The notes under the pieces: generated by a model
Database searches by the model: none
What the model saw: the letters and a program-made list of their open reading frames with translations, nothing else
Told to the model about the DNA's origin: nothing
Program-made: the position numbers and the translations under genes
Part shown: positions 25,274 through 34,179 of the stretch, piece after piece
Numbering within the stretch: position 1 is the first letter of the stretch
Layout: every line of letters begins with the position of its first letter
Source: Shinella zoogloeoides
GTDB taxonomy: Bacteria > Pseudomonadota > Alphaproteobacteria > Rhizobiales > Rhizobiaceae
DNA length: 64,000 nucleotides
Direction: 5' to 3'
Assembly: GCF_030733845.1 (NCBI RefSeq)
Contig: NZ_CP132310.1
Location: forward strand, 53,458 to 117,457

Positions 25274-25781
25274 AGTCCTTTTGCATGAACTGGGAAAACT
25301 TTTCGAGCGGCAGCGTTGCCGCTTTCATCGCGAGCGCCAGTCCGACCATCAGATAGAGGCGCACCGCGATCCAGCGTGCCTGGTTGAGGCTCCCTTCCGC
25401 GAGCGCTTCGTTATATTCTTCGCGCGCATCGAGGATCATCTGCTCCACTACCCGCTCGAATATCTTCTTCGGGAGAACGAAGCGCAGAGCCATTGTGAGT
25501 GCGTGGCCCGGCGGCTTATAGATCCGAGCGTTCTTCTTTGCATTCTGAACCGGCGTCAAGATCGTCATGTTGTGCAGACGGTGGAGCTGACGCGGGTTCA
25601 ACGTGTGCGTCACCTGGAAAAATGCTTTGTCGTTGGCTTCCAGAATTTGGTGGTGCTCGCCCGGCTCGAAGTATCCCAGATCATCGGTTTCGACGATATA
25701 GGATACGTCGCTGTGCCGAATAATCAGGTTGTCCTTAAAAAGGGAAAGCTGCGGCGGCTCTGTCTCTTTCTTTTTGCTCAT
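25272..25781 (-). CDS. Hypothetical protein with C-terminal membrane segment
   Basis: 169 aa on the minus strand. N-terminal part mixed, with a helical middle (LPKKIFERVVEQMILDAREE), then WIAVRLYLMVGLALAMKA near residues 137-154, a possible membrane helix. Its ATG overlaps the stop of the PadR-like gene, so the two form an operon. PadR regulators usually control a neighbouring effector or transporter; this is its only partner. Function unknown. Confidence 0.65.
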   Translation of the reverse strand: MSKKKETEPPQLSLFKDNLIIRHSDVSYIVETDDLGYFEPGEHHQILEANDKAFFQVTHTLNPRQLHRLHNMTILTPVQNAKKNARIYKPPGHALTMALRFVLPKKIFERVVEQMILDAREEYNEALAEGSLNQARWIAVRLYLMVGLALAMKAATLPLEKFSQFMQKD

Positions 25782-26077
25782 GCCATTGCTCCGGCGGGGT
25801 TGGACATTTCATTGCTCGCTGCTATCGCAGCCCGGTAGGCTTTTTGCCCTTCGCCGGTGATGTAATAGCGGCGCTTGGCCATTCCGGCTTCGCCGGGAAT
25901 CTGTTCGGCTTCAGAACGGAGCCACTTCCTGTCTTCCAAGCGGCCGAGATGCACGTAGATCGTCGCCCGCTTCAGTTTTTCGGATGCCTTGACCATCTCA
26001 AGGCCATACATTCCGTTCTTGCTGACAAGCAGTTCGAGGATCTCGAACTGGATGTCAGACACGTTGAAGAACCTCAT
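25778..26077 (-). CDS. PadR-like winged-helix regulator
   Basis: 99 aa. Winged helix: SDIQFEILELLVSKNGMYGLEMVK, then a recognition helix KRATIYVHLGRLEDRKWL and a wing with RRYYITGEGQKAYRAA, the standard PadR N-domain lacking the long C-terminal dimer helix. Upstream on its own strand lie two TCTTAC-N5-GTAAG palindromes 22 bp apart, probably its operator. It likely represses itself and its partner gene. Confidence 0.75.
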   Translation of the reverse strand: MRFFNVSDIQFEILELLVSKNGMYGLEMVKASEKLKRATIYVHLGRLEDRKWLRSEAEQIPGEAGMAKRRYYITGEGQKAYRAAIAASNEMSNPAGAMA

Positions 26078-26152
26078 TGTTAATCCTTTGTAAGTTGCTT
26101 CTTAGTTCTTGGAGGGCTTTCCAGCTTCTTCTTGATTGCGTGTGAGCATGAT

Positions 26153-26191
26153 TCTTACTTTCTGTAAGAGTGAGTCTTACACCCTGTAAGC
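26153..26191 (-). promoter_or_regulatory. Twin palindromes, likely PadR operator
   Basis: TCTTAC-TTTCT-GTAAGA (26153-26169) and TCTTAC-ACCCT-GTAAGC (26175-26191), centres 22 bp apart (two helical turns), in the divergent region between the PadR gene and the plus-strand promoter at 26225. Confidence 0.65.
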
Positions 26192-26224
26192 CTCACCGTC
26201 AATCCGGCTGCGATTTCTCACAGT

Positions 26225-26264
26225 GACCCATTTCTTGCGCGCTATAATGTAAGTAAGCACTTAG
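26225..26264 (+). promoter_or_regulatory. Phage-type promoter with TAAGCACTTA box
   Basis: GACCC (26225-26229), 11 bases, GCTATAA (26241-26247), then TAAGTAAGCACTTAG (box 26254-26263). Drives the thyX unit. Confidence 0.85.
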
Positions 26265-26281
26265 TCAGAGAGGAAAGACAA

Positions 26282-26620
26282 ATGCTCGGTTTCCTTCGCC
26301 GGCCCCAGGTCAGCATCATTCACAACATCGCGGTGTCCAACTTCTTCGGCGGCACTGAGGAGGTCGAAGACAGCTCGGCTGACAAGGACACGATCGACGA
26401 CCAGCGTCGCCGTCTTCGCAATCAGGCGTCAACCATCGAGCAGCTCCAGAAGGAAAAGTTGGCACTCGGTGGCCTTGTTCGCGAACTCGCCCGGATCTCC
26501 AACGAGCAGGAAAACATCCTGATCGAGAAGTCGGAGCACACCGGCTTCTGCGGCTGCGACCTCGAAAAGCGCGCGTCCATCGCTGTCGCCAAGGCGCGGG
26601 AGCTGGTCGGCGGTGTCTAG
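26282..26620 (+). CDS. Coiled-coil hypothetical protein (112 aa)
   Basis: Residues 35-85 form a heptad-like helix (DQRRRLRNQASTIEQLQKEK...). GFCGCDLEK near residue 92 may be a metal or disulphide site. Overlaps the next gene by 8 bases. Function unknown. Confidence 0.65.
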   Translation: MLGFLRRPQVSIIHNIAVSNFFGGTEEVEDSSADKDTIDDQRRRLRNQASTIEQLQKEKLALGGLVRELARISNEQENILIEKSEHTGFCGCDLEKRASIAVAKARELVGGV

Positions 26621-26840
26621 CCCTTCCCCCTTCGATCTCATCGGCGGCAACGGCACGCGCCGGATTAACGAGGCGTGCAAGCCGGACGCCAAGCTCAAGA
26701 ACCTGGCGGGGCTCATTCAGGGCCTCTCCTATACCGAAATGACGAAGTTCGCCAAAGCGCTCAACGCGGGAATCAACGAGGGCACGAAAGAGCTGCCGGA
26801 GATTCTTCTCGATGTCGCCGACGAAATTCTCGAAAAGTAA
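26613..26840 (+). CDS. Small helical protein (75 aa)
   Basis: GTG start inside the previous gene. Residues 25-75 are helical (LAGLIQGLSYTEMTKFAKAL), ending acidic. The protein at 34898 has a related length and helical make-up. Function unknown. Confidence 0.6.
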   Translation: MSSPSPFDLIGGNGTRRINEACKPDAKLKNLAGLIQGLSYTEMTKFAKALNAGINEGTKELPEILLDVADEILEK

Positions 26841-26849
26841 GGAAACCCA

Positions 26850-27815
26850 ATGTCCAGCAAAGACCAGATGTTTGCGAAGGTCATTCTCGCATCGAAGCCG
26901 ACCAACGGCGCCCCGCCGATCATCACTATCCACGCGCGCTACCCGCGCTTCATCCACGCCGAGGTGATGACGCACCGCGTCTTCTCGCGCAACGCACGGT
27001 CCTCGCGAGCAGTCCCGGTGGCGAAGATGCTGGAAGAGATCCGAACGAGCCCGGTGGTCCCCTGGCATTGGGGTGCAAACCAGAAGGGCATGCAGGCCGG
27101 CGAACCGCTGCCCGAAGAGCTGGAATACATTCTCGACGGGAATGTTATCTGCAAAGAGCCTCGCGAGGCGTGGTGGCTTCGCGCTCGCAATGACGCAATG
27201 GCCTATGCAGAGCGCTACATGCGTGCCGGCGCGCACAAGCAGATCGCCAACCGACTGCTCGAACCCTTCATGTGGATCGACACGCTGATCACTTCGACCT
27301 CCTGGGCGAACTTTCTACATCTGCGCGATCACGACGACGCCGAGCCGCATTTTCACGACCTGGCTGCGATGTTCCGCGAGGCGATCTCGGGCGCTGGGTA
27401 TCAGACATTGGAACCCGGTCAGTGGCATCTGCCATATGTTGATCGCGAAACCTGGGACCAGCTTGAGGCTTATCGTCTTGGCGCCGCTCATTTGGAGCGC
27501 AAGTGGATTAATAAGAAGGGTAGTTCTTTGAAGGCTGCATTGGCCTTGGAGGTGTCCACCGCTCGGTGCGCGAGGATCTCTTACTCACCATTCGACGGCG
27601 ATTCATCGATCGAAAAGGAACTGATTCGTCACGATTTGCTGGTTCGCTCCTCGCCGCTGCACGCATCGCCGGCAGAGCACCAGGCCACTCCTGACCAGCG
27701 GTTCGTCAACGCGGAAGGCTATGCGACGACTGGACTCGCCGGCAACCTCGGCCCCGGTTGGATTCAGTATCGCAAGACACTGCCCGGCGAATGCATCAAG
27801 GACAGCGCAGCATGA
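26850..27815 (+). CDS. thyX: Flavin-dependent thymidylate synthase
   Basis: 321 aa. ThyX signature HRVFSRNARSSR (about residues 41-52; family RHRxxSxNxxSxR) and FLHLRDHDDAEPHF near 155-168 for substrate and FAD contacts. It makes dTMP from dUMP using FAD and methylene-THF, completing the phage dTTP route with the dUTPase at 28294. RBS AAGG before the ATG. Well supported. Confidence 0.9.
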   Translation: MSSKDQMFAKVILASKPTNGAPPIITIHARYPRFIHAEVMTHRVFSRNARSSRAVPVAKMLEEIRTSPVVPWHWGANQKGMQAGEPLPEELEYILDGNVICKEPREAWWLRARNDAMAYAERYMRAGAHKQIANRLLEPFMWIDTLITSTSWANFLHLRDHDDAEPHFHDLAAMFREAISGAGYQTLEPGQWHLPYVDRETWDQLEAYRLGAAHLERKWINKKGSSLKAALALEVSTARCARISYSPFDGDSSIEKELIRHDLLVRSSPLHASPAEHQATPDQRFVNAEGYATTGLAGNLGPGWIQYRKTLPGECIKDSAA

Positions 27816-28081
27816 AGGACGCAGGCATCTTGTTCGGCGCGCTCGCGTTTCTCGGCCTCATCACCGTCGCCCTTCACGGCAACGTCGACCCGGCCACCGC
27901 CCGTCGCGCTCTCGAAGCGCAGGGTCTCACCAACGTCCGTCTCGACGGCTACTCGTTCCTCGGGTGCAGCCGGGGCGAGACCTACAGCACATCGTTCCGC
28001 GCCCTCGGTGCCAATGGCAAGCCGGTCTCGGGCGTCGTGTGCGGCGGTTTTTTCAAGAATGTGACCGTGCGCTATGAGTGA
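27812..28081 (+). CDS. Small exported or membrane-anchored protein
   Basis: 89 aa from ATG 27812 overlapping the thyX stop. Residues 4-20 (AGILFGALAFLGLITVALHG) are a signal or anchor helix. The remainder (DPATARRALEAQGLTNVRL...) resembles a small periplasmic domain common in proteobacterial genomes, with two Cys. Function unknown. Confidence 0.6.
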   Translation: MKDAGILFGALAFLGLITVALHGNVDPATARRALEAQGLTNVRLDGYSFLGCSRGETYSTSFRALGANGKPVSGVVCGGFFKNVTVRYE

Positions 28082-28292
28082 TGGCCACACCACATTCTCC
28101 CTTCGCATCAAGGAGGTCGGGGAACATCCCGACCTCCAGCCGGGCTTCTACTGGACGCTCGATGACGGCCCGGAAGAGGGCTGTTTCTGGGTCGGCCCGG
28201 AACCGACACCCGACGCGGCCAAGGAAAAGGCCGTTCAATCCATCGCCAGCGGCTACGCCGCCGCTGCGCGTCAACTCCTGGAAGGAAACTAA
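28074..28292 (+). CDS. Hypothetical protein (72 aa)
   Basis: Overlaps its upstream neighbour by 8 bases. Strand-rich start (FSLRIKEVGE, then FYWTLDD), C-terminal helix (AKEKAVQSIASGYAAAARQLLE). No family recognised. Confidence 0.55.
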   Translation: MSDGHTTFSLRIKEVGEHPDLQPGFYWTLDDGPEEGCFWVGPEPTPDAAKEKAVQSIASGYAAAARQLLEGN

Positions 28293-28293
28293 G

Positions 28294-28755
28294 ATGGGCG
28301 CAGGCGACATCATTCACACCCCGGTCAAGGTCGAGAAACTCGCCCCGACGGCCAAGCTGCCGACCTATGGCAGCGCAGAAGCGGCCGGCGCCGATCTTTC
28401 GGCTTCCCTGGACCTGCCCGCTACCATCGAGCCCGGCCAGCGCCTGGTCGTGCCGACCGGCATCGCCATCGAGCTGCTCCCGGGATTCGAGGCGCAGGTG
28501 CGCCCACGCTCCGGGCTTGCCGCCAAGCACGGTATCACCATCGTCAACACGCCCGGCACGATCGACAGCGACTATCGCGGCGAGATCAAGGTCATCCTGC
28601 TCAACACCGGCACGGAGGCTTTCCAGATCGAGCCCGGCGATCGTATCGCGCAGATGGTGATCGCACCGGTGATCCGTGGCGCGTTCGCCGAAACCGACGA
28701 GCTGGGCAGCTCCGACCGTGGCACTGCCGGCTTCGGCTCGACGGGCGTCAAGTAA
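28294..28755 (+). CDS. dut: dUTPase
   Basis: 153 aa from ATG 28294 (RBS GGAAGGAAAC). All five trimeric dUTPase motifs are present: AGADLSA, PRSGLAAKHGI, GTIDSDYRGEI, GDRIAQMV and the C-terminal RGTAGFGSTG. It converts dUTP to dUMP, keeping uracil out of DNA and feeding ThyX. It bears on the UDG-like tail of the polymerase. Well supported. Confidence 0.93.
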   Translation: MGAGDIIHTPVKVEKLAPTAKLPTYGSAEAAGADLSASLDLPATIEPGQRLVVPTGIAIELLPGFEAQVRPRSGLAAKHGITIVNTPGTIDSDYRGEIKVILLNTGTEAFQIEPGDRIAQMVIAPVIRGAFAETDELGSSDRGTAGFGSTGVK

Positions 28756-29375
28756 TGCTTTTCGGGCTCACAGGAGCGCACCGCTCCGGCAAGACGACCC
28801 TCGCGCGCGCCGTGGCCCAGGATCTGGGACTAGAGTTTTACGAAACCTCAGTCTCCAGGACCGCCAAGGAACACGGCTACAACGCCGTGGGCGATATGTC
28901 GCTGACAGATCGCCTTCATCTCCAGACGATCCTTCTGCAGAACCATCTGGAGGAGATCGGCAAGCGCGATCGCCCGCTGATCGTCGACCGGACGCCGCTC
29001 GACTTCATGGGGTATCTCGCCTGCGAGTTCACCATGACGAACGGCAACGGCGTTGATCCGGAGGTTCTCCAGCAGGCGGCGATTTTCGCCGACAAATGCC
29101 TGGAGACAACGCGCGCTTACTACGACTACATCTTCTACCTCGCGCCGCTTCCGGCATATGTGGTTGAAGACGGGAAGCCGGCGGACAATCCCATCTACCA
29201 GATGCACCACGCGCTCGTCGTTCAAGGCGGCATCACGCAACTCCGGGACACCATCAACTCGGCGCTGATCTATGACACGGACTGGGACGTTCGCCAGGAA
29301 TTCCTCCATGACACGATCGTTGGTCGTCTCGACACGATCTGCGAGGAACGCCGCTCCGCCGCTCACCTGAACTGA
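28755..29375 (+). CDS. P-loop nucleotide kinase
   Basis: 206 aa. Walker A GAHRSGKTTLA (about 7-17), then LIVDRTPLDFMGYLACE near residue 75 (DR-x-PxDxxxY pattern of AAA_28/NadR-type and dNMP kinases). By position after ThyX and dUTPase it probably phosphorylates deoxynucleoside monophosphates. ATP-binding fold certain; substrate inferred. Confidence 0.75.
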   Translation: MLFGLTGAHRSGKTTLARAVAQDLGLEFYETSVSRTAKEHGYNAVGDMSLTDRLHLQTILLQNHLEEIGKRDRPLIVDRTPLDFMGYLACEFTMTNGNGVDPEVLQQAAIFADKCLETTRAYYDYIFYLAPLPAYVVEDGKPADNPIYQMHHALVVQGGITQLRDTINSALIYDTDWDVRQEFLHDTIVGRLDTICEERRSAAHLN

Positions 29376-29381
29376 CGACAG

Positions 29382-29426
29382 GCTCGCGGGATAATCAGCC
29401 TCGATATTCCGCGAGCAACCCTTTTT
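29382..29426 (+). terminator. Terminator overlapping the rIIA promoter
   Basis: GCTCGCGG / CCGCGAGC stem (29382-29389, 29409-29416) extended by ATA/TAT, then AACCCTTTTTG. The T run is also the start of the next promoter spacer. Confidence 0.65.
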
Positions 29427-29455
29427 GTGACTGCTATAAGTAAGTAAGCGCTTAG
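29417..29455 (+). promoter_or_regulatory. Phage-type promoter with TAAGCGCTTA box
   Basis: AACCC (29417-29421), 11 bases, GCTATAA (29433-29439), then GTAAGTAAGCGCTTAG (palindrome 29445-29454). Drives rIIA-rIIB. Confidence 0.88.
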
Positions 29456-29489
29456 TGAGAGAAAGCGTTTGCGAAAGGAAGAGAGAAAG

Positions 29490-32021
29490 ATGGAAGTATC
29501 GCAGATCGCCGGGCTCGACACCCACGCCATCATCGGCGGCGGCAAAGCCCAAGCATTCACGATGTCGGAGTCGGCCGAGTTCTTCACCGTGTTGTCCGAC
29601 ACCCTCTACCGCGACAAGAAGCGAGCGGTCATCCGCGAAGTCTTCTGCAATGCCTGGGATGCGCATATCGTAACCGGCCAGAAGGATCGCCCTGTCGAAG
29701 TCACCCTCACCGATACCGAGCTGGTCATCAAGGATTACGGCCCCGGCATTCCTGCCGACAAGGTTGGTCCGATCTACTGCCGCTACGGCGCGTCGACCAA
29801 GGTCAAAGACGAAAACCAGACCGGCGGTTTCGGCCTCGGCTCCAAGGCCCCCTTCGCCTATTCCGACCATTTCTCCGTGACAAGCTGCGTCGACGGTTTC
29901 AAGCACGTCTATGCCATCTCGCGCGGTGGCGCCGAGACCGATGGCAAGCCCGATTTCCGCCAGATGGTGAAGGTGCCAACCACCGAAAGCGGCGTGACAG
30001 TTTCGATCCCGCTGAAGGACCCGAAGGACAAGGATGTCTTCATGATCATCCTGAAGTCCGTCGTGATCCAGGGCGGCATGAAAGCCATTATCAACGGCGG
30101 CACCCCGATCGAAGGCCACGACTATTCCAAGTCGACGCGCGGCTTTGCCTTGATCGGTTCTCACGACCTTCGCGAAAGCAACGTCTACTGCCTTTACGGC
30201 ACGGTTCTCTATCCGGTCCAGACGACCGACCAGGAACTCATGGAGGCGGTCAGTCGCGTTTCCGAGATCACCGCGCATGTCGGTCGCCTCGTTCTCATCG
30301 CCCCGCCGAACAGCGTCGGCGTCACGCCCTCCCGCGAATCCCTCTCCTACACCGACCGGACCAAGGAGACGCTGATGGGGCTTTTGGCGCGCGCAGATCG
30401 CATGATCCGCAACGGCATGGCCCCATATGCCAAGCAGATGACATTCGAAGCGGCGGCCAAGATCTGCAAGAAGGAAGACGAGCTTCCTTGGAACCGTCAG
30501 ATTACCTCGACCGATCTGAACCGTTACACGACCTTGCTCACCTCCAGCGCCTGGCTGACCTTGGAGGACATTCACAAGGCGTGCGCAGCGGTCCATATCA
30601 GCAGCTTGGTGAAGAACCAGTTCAAGATGTGGCGGCTGGCGTTCGCCGCCGTCAATCGCGACTATCGCAGTCACTTTCGGCGCGCGGCCTACACACCACC
30701 GCCGACCAGGCGCTACTACGGGCACGAGATGCCGCGCATCAACGGCTTCCGGATCGAGGCGCGCCTCTATCAGCGCATCGCAAACAAACTTGGGTTGCAC
30801 GAGAACCTCTTCGCATTCCTCGTGGACGGCGGTTCGAACAGCGCCAACATTCGCCCGACGCGCATGGATAAGACGATCAAGGACCACGCGAAGCTCGCCT
30901 CCAAAAAGCTCTACATCAGTTTCAACCAGCGCGACGCGGTGGCGCAGATCTCCAAGGATCGCGGTGCCACCACCTATGTCCCGTATGATCAGTGTATCGC
31001 GCACATGGTCTTCGTCCTGAAGCGGAGCCAGCACGCCCAGATCGACAAGATCAAGGCGCTGGCGAAGAAATACGGCTTCGAACCGGTCGAGGTGAAGGTC
31101 ACGCCGCCGCCGAAGCGTGCCCCGAAGGTCGTCAAGACCCCGATGTATCACTCGTTGATGGATCTCAACGACGGCAAGCTGCCGAAGACCGAGAGCCTGG
31201 AGTCGGCGAAGTATTACGTTCGCGGCAGCAACGACTGGCGCGACCACAGGTCGGCGGGTCATTTCCAGACGTTCCGGGATGTCCTCGTCAAGCACTACGG
31301 CGATATTGCCGTCGTTTTCGACGCGAAGGATGAGGCCAGGATCAAGGCGAAATGCGGCGCCGAGCCGCTGCTCGACGTCCTGGTCCGGTTCCTCAAGGAA
31401 AACGAAGACAAGCGTGATGTCCAGTATGCCTGGGCTGCGCGCAAGGGTTTCGTGTCGGGCAGCGGCTACGCCGAGGTGTCGCAATTGGTCGAGAACCTCT
31501 CGGCCAGGAGCCTCGAAATGGCGATGCACTTCTTCCCTGCGAAGGTGAAGATGACGGACATCGGCCGCAAGGCTTACGAACTGATCCATGTGGTGCGCAA
31601 TGTTCGCGATAACGGCGGCGGCACGAAGGCGCAGCGTGAGCAGCGCGACTGGATCAAGAGCCAAGTCGCCGATCTCGCAAAGAAGGCGCAGAAGGAGTTC
31701 GGCCATCTGTGCCTCGACCGAAGAGCTGTCAACGAGAAGTTCGCCGCCTTCAAGTCGCTCGCCGGCGTCCACTACTACATGGACTACTCCGATGAGGAGC
31801 GTGTCGAGGATCTCTTTGCGGTGATGCGCTTTGTGGAACGCCGCCATAAGGCGCGCATCAAAGTCCGAAGCAGCGAGGACGCCGCACAAGTCGCTGAAAC
31901 CCAGGGCGCCGACGTCGTGAATATGCCGGCCGCCGAAGAGTCCAAACCTCAGTCCACCGCCCTGACGATCATCCCGGTTGTTCTGCCGCCGGCCGTCATC
32001 ATTGAAAAGGAAGCAGCATAA
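29490..32021 (+). CDS. rIIA: rIIA-like GHKL ATPase
   Basis: 843 aa from ATG 29490 (the in-frame TTG 29469 lacks a good RBS). GHKL ATP site: N box REVFCNAWDAH (about 48-58), G1 KDYGPGIP (about 82-89), G2 GGFGLGSKAPFAYSD (about 112-126). Length and the rIIB homologue directly behind match the T4 rIIA/rIIB pair, known to protect infection against RexAB and other host functions. Membrane-associated in T4. The C-terminal half is not assigned. Confidence 0.82.
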   Translation: MEVSQIAGLDTHAIIGGGKAQAFTMSESAEFFTVLSDTLYRDKKRAVIREVFCNAWDAHIVTGQKDRPVEVTLTDTELVIKDYGPGIPADKVGPIYCRYGASTKVKDENQTGGFGLGSKAPFAYSDHFSVTSCVDGFKHVYAISRGGAETDGKPDFRQMVKVPTTESGVTVSIPLKDPKDKDVFMIILKSVVIQGGMKAIINGGTPIEGHDYSKSTRGFALIGSHDLRESNVYCLYGTVLYPVQTTDQELMEAVSRVSEITAHVGRLVLIAPPNSVGVTPSRESLSYTDRTKETLMGLLARADRMIRNGMAPYAKQMTFEAAAKICKKEDELPWNRQITSTDLNRYTTLLTSSAWLTLEDIHKACAAVHISSLVKNQFKMWRLAFAAVNRDYRSHFRRAAYTPPPTRRYYGHEMPRINGFRIEARLYQRIANKLGLHENLFAFLVDGGSNSANIRPTRMDKTIKDHAKLASKKLYISFNQRDAVAQISKDRGATTYVPYDQCIAHMVFVLKRSQHAQIDKIKALAKKYGFEPVEVKVTPPPKRAPKVVKTPMYHSLMDLNDGKLPKTESLESAKYYVRGSNDWRDHRSAGHFQTFRDVLVKHYGDIAVVFDAKDEARIKAKCGAEPLLDVLVRFLKENEDKRDVQYAWAARKGFVSGSGYAEVSQLVENLSARSLEMAMHFFPAKVKMTDIGRKAYELIHVVRNVRDNGGGTKAQREQRDWIKSQVADLAKKAQKEFGHLCLDRRAVNEKFAAFKSLAGVHYYMDYSDEERVEDLFAVMRFVERRHKARIKVRSSEDAAQVAETQGADVVNMPAAEESKPQSTALTIIPVVLPPAVIIEKEAA

Positions 32022-33511
32022 TGAACAAGGTCACTATCAAGGCCGCGATCACCAGCGCCGCTGGCGTGACGCTCTATACGGTCGATGGCAAGGAGATCAA
32101 TCTCCCGGCCGCCGGCTACCGCACCAAGTCGATCATGGACGAGATCACCCGGCCGCTGGCCAAGCACAAGTCCGTCGAGATCGACCTCGACTCCTACTCG
32201 CTCGAAGCGAAGGTCGAAGCCAAGACCGGCGGCCTCATCCGTTTCGTCAAGAAGAAGCTCCGCGACTTCGTGGGTCACTTCAACCTCGGCAGCTACGGCG
32301 CCAGCCAGGTCACGAGCGAGGGCGAAACCATCGAGCAGCCCGCCGGCCCGGCCTTCGATCCCGACCAGGAAACCCTCGTCGCTATCGTGGATGGCAAGGA
32401 GATTCCCGGCATGGAGAAGCTCGAAAAGCAGATCGAATACGCGGCGTTCAAGGACGCGAAGGGCCTTCAGCGCTTCCTGGAGCGCCTCGCCAAGGTCATC
32501 GACAAGCGCGGTCACTCTGTCCAGGAGCTGCTGAACTTCATCGAGCGCGCCGACCTTCCGATCGCTGATGATGGCACCATCGTTGGCTACAAGATCCTGT
32601 GCTTCTCCCAGGACAGCAAGGACATCTTCGTCGATCCGCACACGCGCAAGGTCCACCAGCGCGTCGGCTCGCGCGTCTCGATGGCCGAAAGCCTCGTCGA
32701 TCCGTCGCGTCGTGTCGAGTGCTCCTCTGGTCTGCATGTCGCCCGGCGCGGCTACGTTGCCGGCTTCCGGTATGACCTGATCACGCTGATCAAGGTGGCG
32801 CCGGAAGATGTCATCGCCGTGCCCTACAACGAGCCGGACAAGATGCGCGCCGCCGCCTACCACATCGTTGCCCGTGTTCCCGACGAAGGCTATGCTCTTC
32901 TGTGCCAGAACAAGCCGATGACGACCCATGAACCGTCTGCGAAGATCCTCGCGAACGTCATCGCCGGCGACCACATCGAAGTCATCGAGGATGTGGTTAT
33001 CGGCGGCGCAAGGGGCACGAATGTCGTCACCACCCCGCGTCGCGGCATCACCTACGACAAGCTCGCGTCCGTCGCCGAGGTGAAAACCGACGTGGCGAAG
33101 GTCGAAGCTCTGGATGAGCTTGAAAAGACCGTTGCGACTGTCTCCATCAAGGACGTCAAGAAAGCTGTCGAAGAAGCTGTCGCCGAGAAGAAGGCGGAGA
33201 AGGAACAGCGTGCTGCGGCGAAGGTCGCCAAGGCTGACGTGAAGAAGGCTCCGACCCAGGTCAGCCCGAAGAAGGGCGGCGTCAATAAGCAGCCGAGCAA
33301 GGTCGCGACGCGCCCGGCGGCTCCCGCGAAGATGAGCCAGCCGCAGAAGTCGGGTGCAGCGCCGAAGGCAACGCGCGAGGTGCCGGAGAAGTGGCGCGAA
33401 GCGTATCGTCGTGTCAGCGCCGGCGAGATCAGCCAGCGCGAAGCGGAGCGCCTTTACAACATCTCCGCCAAGAAGCTCCGCGCCCTTCGCCGTGAGATCG
33501 AAGGTAAGTAA
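32021..33511 (+). CDS. rIIB: rIIB-like protein with C-terminal HTH-like tail
   Basis: 496 aa. The rIIB core is seen at about 180-290: GTIVGYKILCFSQD, KVHQRVGSRVSM, VECSSGLHVARRGYVAGF, VIAVPYNEPDKMR. The C-terminal 130 residues are Lys/Ala-rich and end in a helix-turn-helix-like segment (GEISQREAERLYNISAKKL). Stop-start overlap with rIIA gives paired synthesis. rIIB works with rIIA in exclusion resistance; the basic tail is an addition relative to T4 rIIB. Confidence 0.8.
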   Translation: MNKVTIKAAITSAAGVTLYTVDGKEINLPAAGYRTKSIMDEITRPLAKHKSVEIDLDSYSLEAKVEAKTGGLIRFVKKKLRDFVGHFNLGSYGASQVTSEGETIEQPAGPAFDPDQETLVAIVDGKEIPGMEKLEKQIEYAAFKDAKGLQRFLERLAKVIDKRGHSVQELLNFIERADLPIADDGTIVGYKILCFSQDSKDIFVDPHTRKVHQRVGSRVSMAESLVDPSRRVECSSGLHVARRGYVAGFRYDLITLIKVAPEDVIAVPYNEPDKMRAAAYHIVARVPDEGYALLCQNKPMTTHEPSAKILANVIAGDHIEVIEDVVIGGARGTNVVTTPRRGITYDKLASVAEVKTDVAKVEALDELEKTVATVSIKDVKKAVEEAVAEKKAEKEQRAAAKVAKADVKKAPTQVSPKKGGVNKQPSKVATRPAAPAKMSQPQKSGAAPKATREVPEKWREAYRRVSAGEISQREAERLYNISAKKLRALRREIEGK

Positions 33512-33540
33512 TCGCTGAGTTAGGCCACCGATTAAGCGAG

Positions 33541-33565
33541 GGGGCGGGAGTGACCCGCCCCTTTT
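33541..33565 (+). terminator. Strong intrinsic terminator after rIIB
   Basis: GGGGCGGG-AGTGA-CCCGCCCC (33541-33561) followed by TTTT. Ends the rIIA-rIIB unit; the RNA ligase start is 31 bases beyond the stem, so some read-through is likely. Confidence 0.85.
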
Positions 33566-33591
33566 GTCCCTCAGGAACAAGGAAGTCAGAA

Positions 33592-34179
33592 ATGCCCATC
33601 GAAATTCCCGAACGCGAATTTGTCAGCTTCCAGAAGATCGCACGCGCCAAGCAGGGCTTCGGCTGCGTCATCACCGAGAAGCTCGACGGCACGAACGCGC
33701 AGATCCTGATCGAAGACGGCAAGATTGCCGGCGTCGGATCCCGTCAGCGCTGGATCAAGCCCGGCAAGGAAACCGACAACTACGGCTTCGCTCGCTGGGT
33801 CCAGGACAATGAGGAAGAGCTGCTCAAGCTCGGTGAAGGTCAGCATTTCGGCGAGTGGTATGGCTCCGGCATTCAGCGCGCATACGGGCGCACCGGCAAC
33901 GATAAGCGCTTTGCGCTGTTCAACACCGGCCGCTGGTCTGACGCGAGCGTGCGCCCCTCCTGCTGCGAATGCGTGCCCGTGCTTTACGCCGGCGAGTTCA
34001 CACGCCAGGCCGTCAATGAAACGATGCAGAAGCTGGCCGACGAAGGCTCCCGCGCCGCGCCCGGCTTCATGCGCCCTGAAGGCATCATCATCTACCTTCC
34101 GGGTCCGCGCATCCTGCTCAAGGAAACCTACGAACACTCGGACGGCAAGTGGCAGGCTGCTGTCAAGGCAGCGGCATAA
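33592..34179 (+). CDS. RNA ligase
   Basis: 195 aa from ATG 33592 (RBS AAGGAAG). Nucleotidyltransferase motifs: I with the adenylated Lys in EKLDGTNAQI (about 22-31), III HFGEWYGSGIQ (about 86-96), IV EGIIIYL and V ILLKET at the C-terminus. A compact Rnl2-like ligase without a C-terminal domain. It could repair tRNA cleaved by host defence nucleases or join RNA; the tRNA genes at 52 kb fit the first idea. Confidence 0.8.
   Translation: MPIEIPEREFVSFQKIARAKQGFGCVITEKLDGTNAQILIEDGKIAGVGSRQRWIKPGKETDNYGFARWVQDNEEELLKLGEGQHFGEWYGSGIQRAYGRTGNDKRFALFNTGRWSDASVRPSCCECVPVLYAGEFTRQAVNETMQKLADEGSRAAPGFMRPEGIIIYLPGPRILLKETYEHSDGKWQAAVKAAA

Noticed and set aside
28848..31889. 1013-aa minus-strand open frame
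   Set aside because: Covers the kinase and rIIA genes in antisense; rIIA has clear GHKL motifs, so this is a codon-bias shadow. The frames at 22695-24959 and 39952-42072 are rejected for the same reason.
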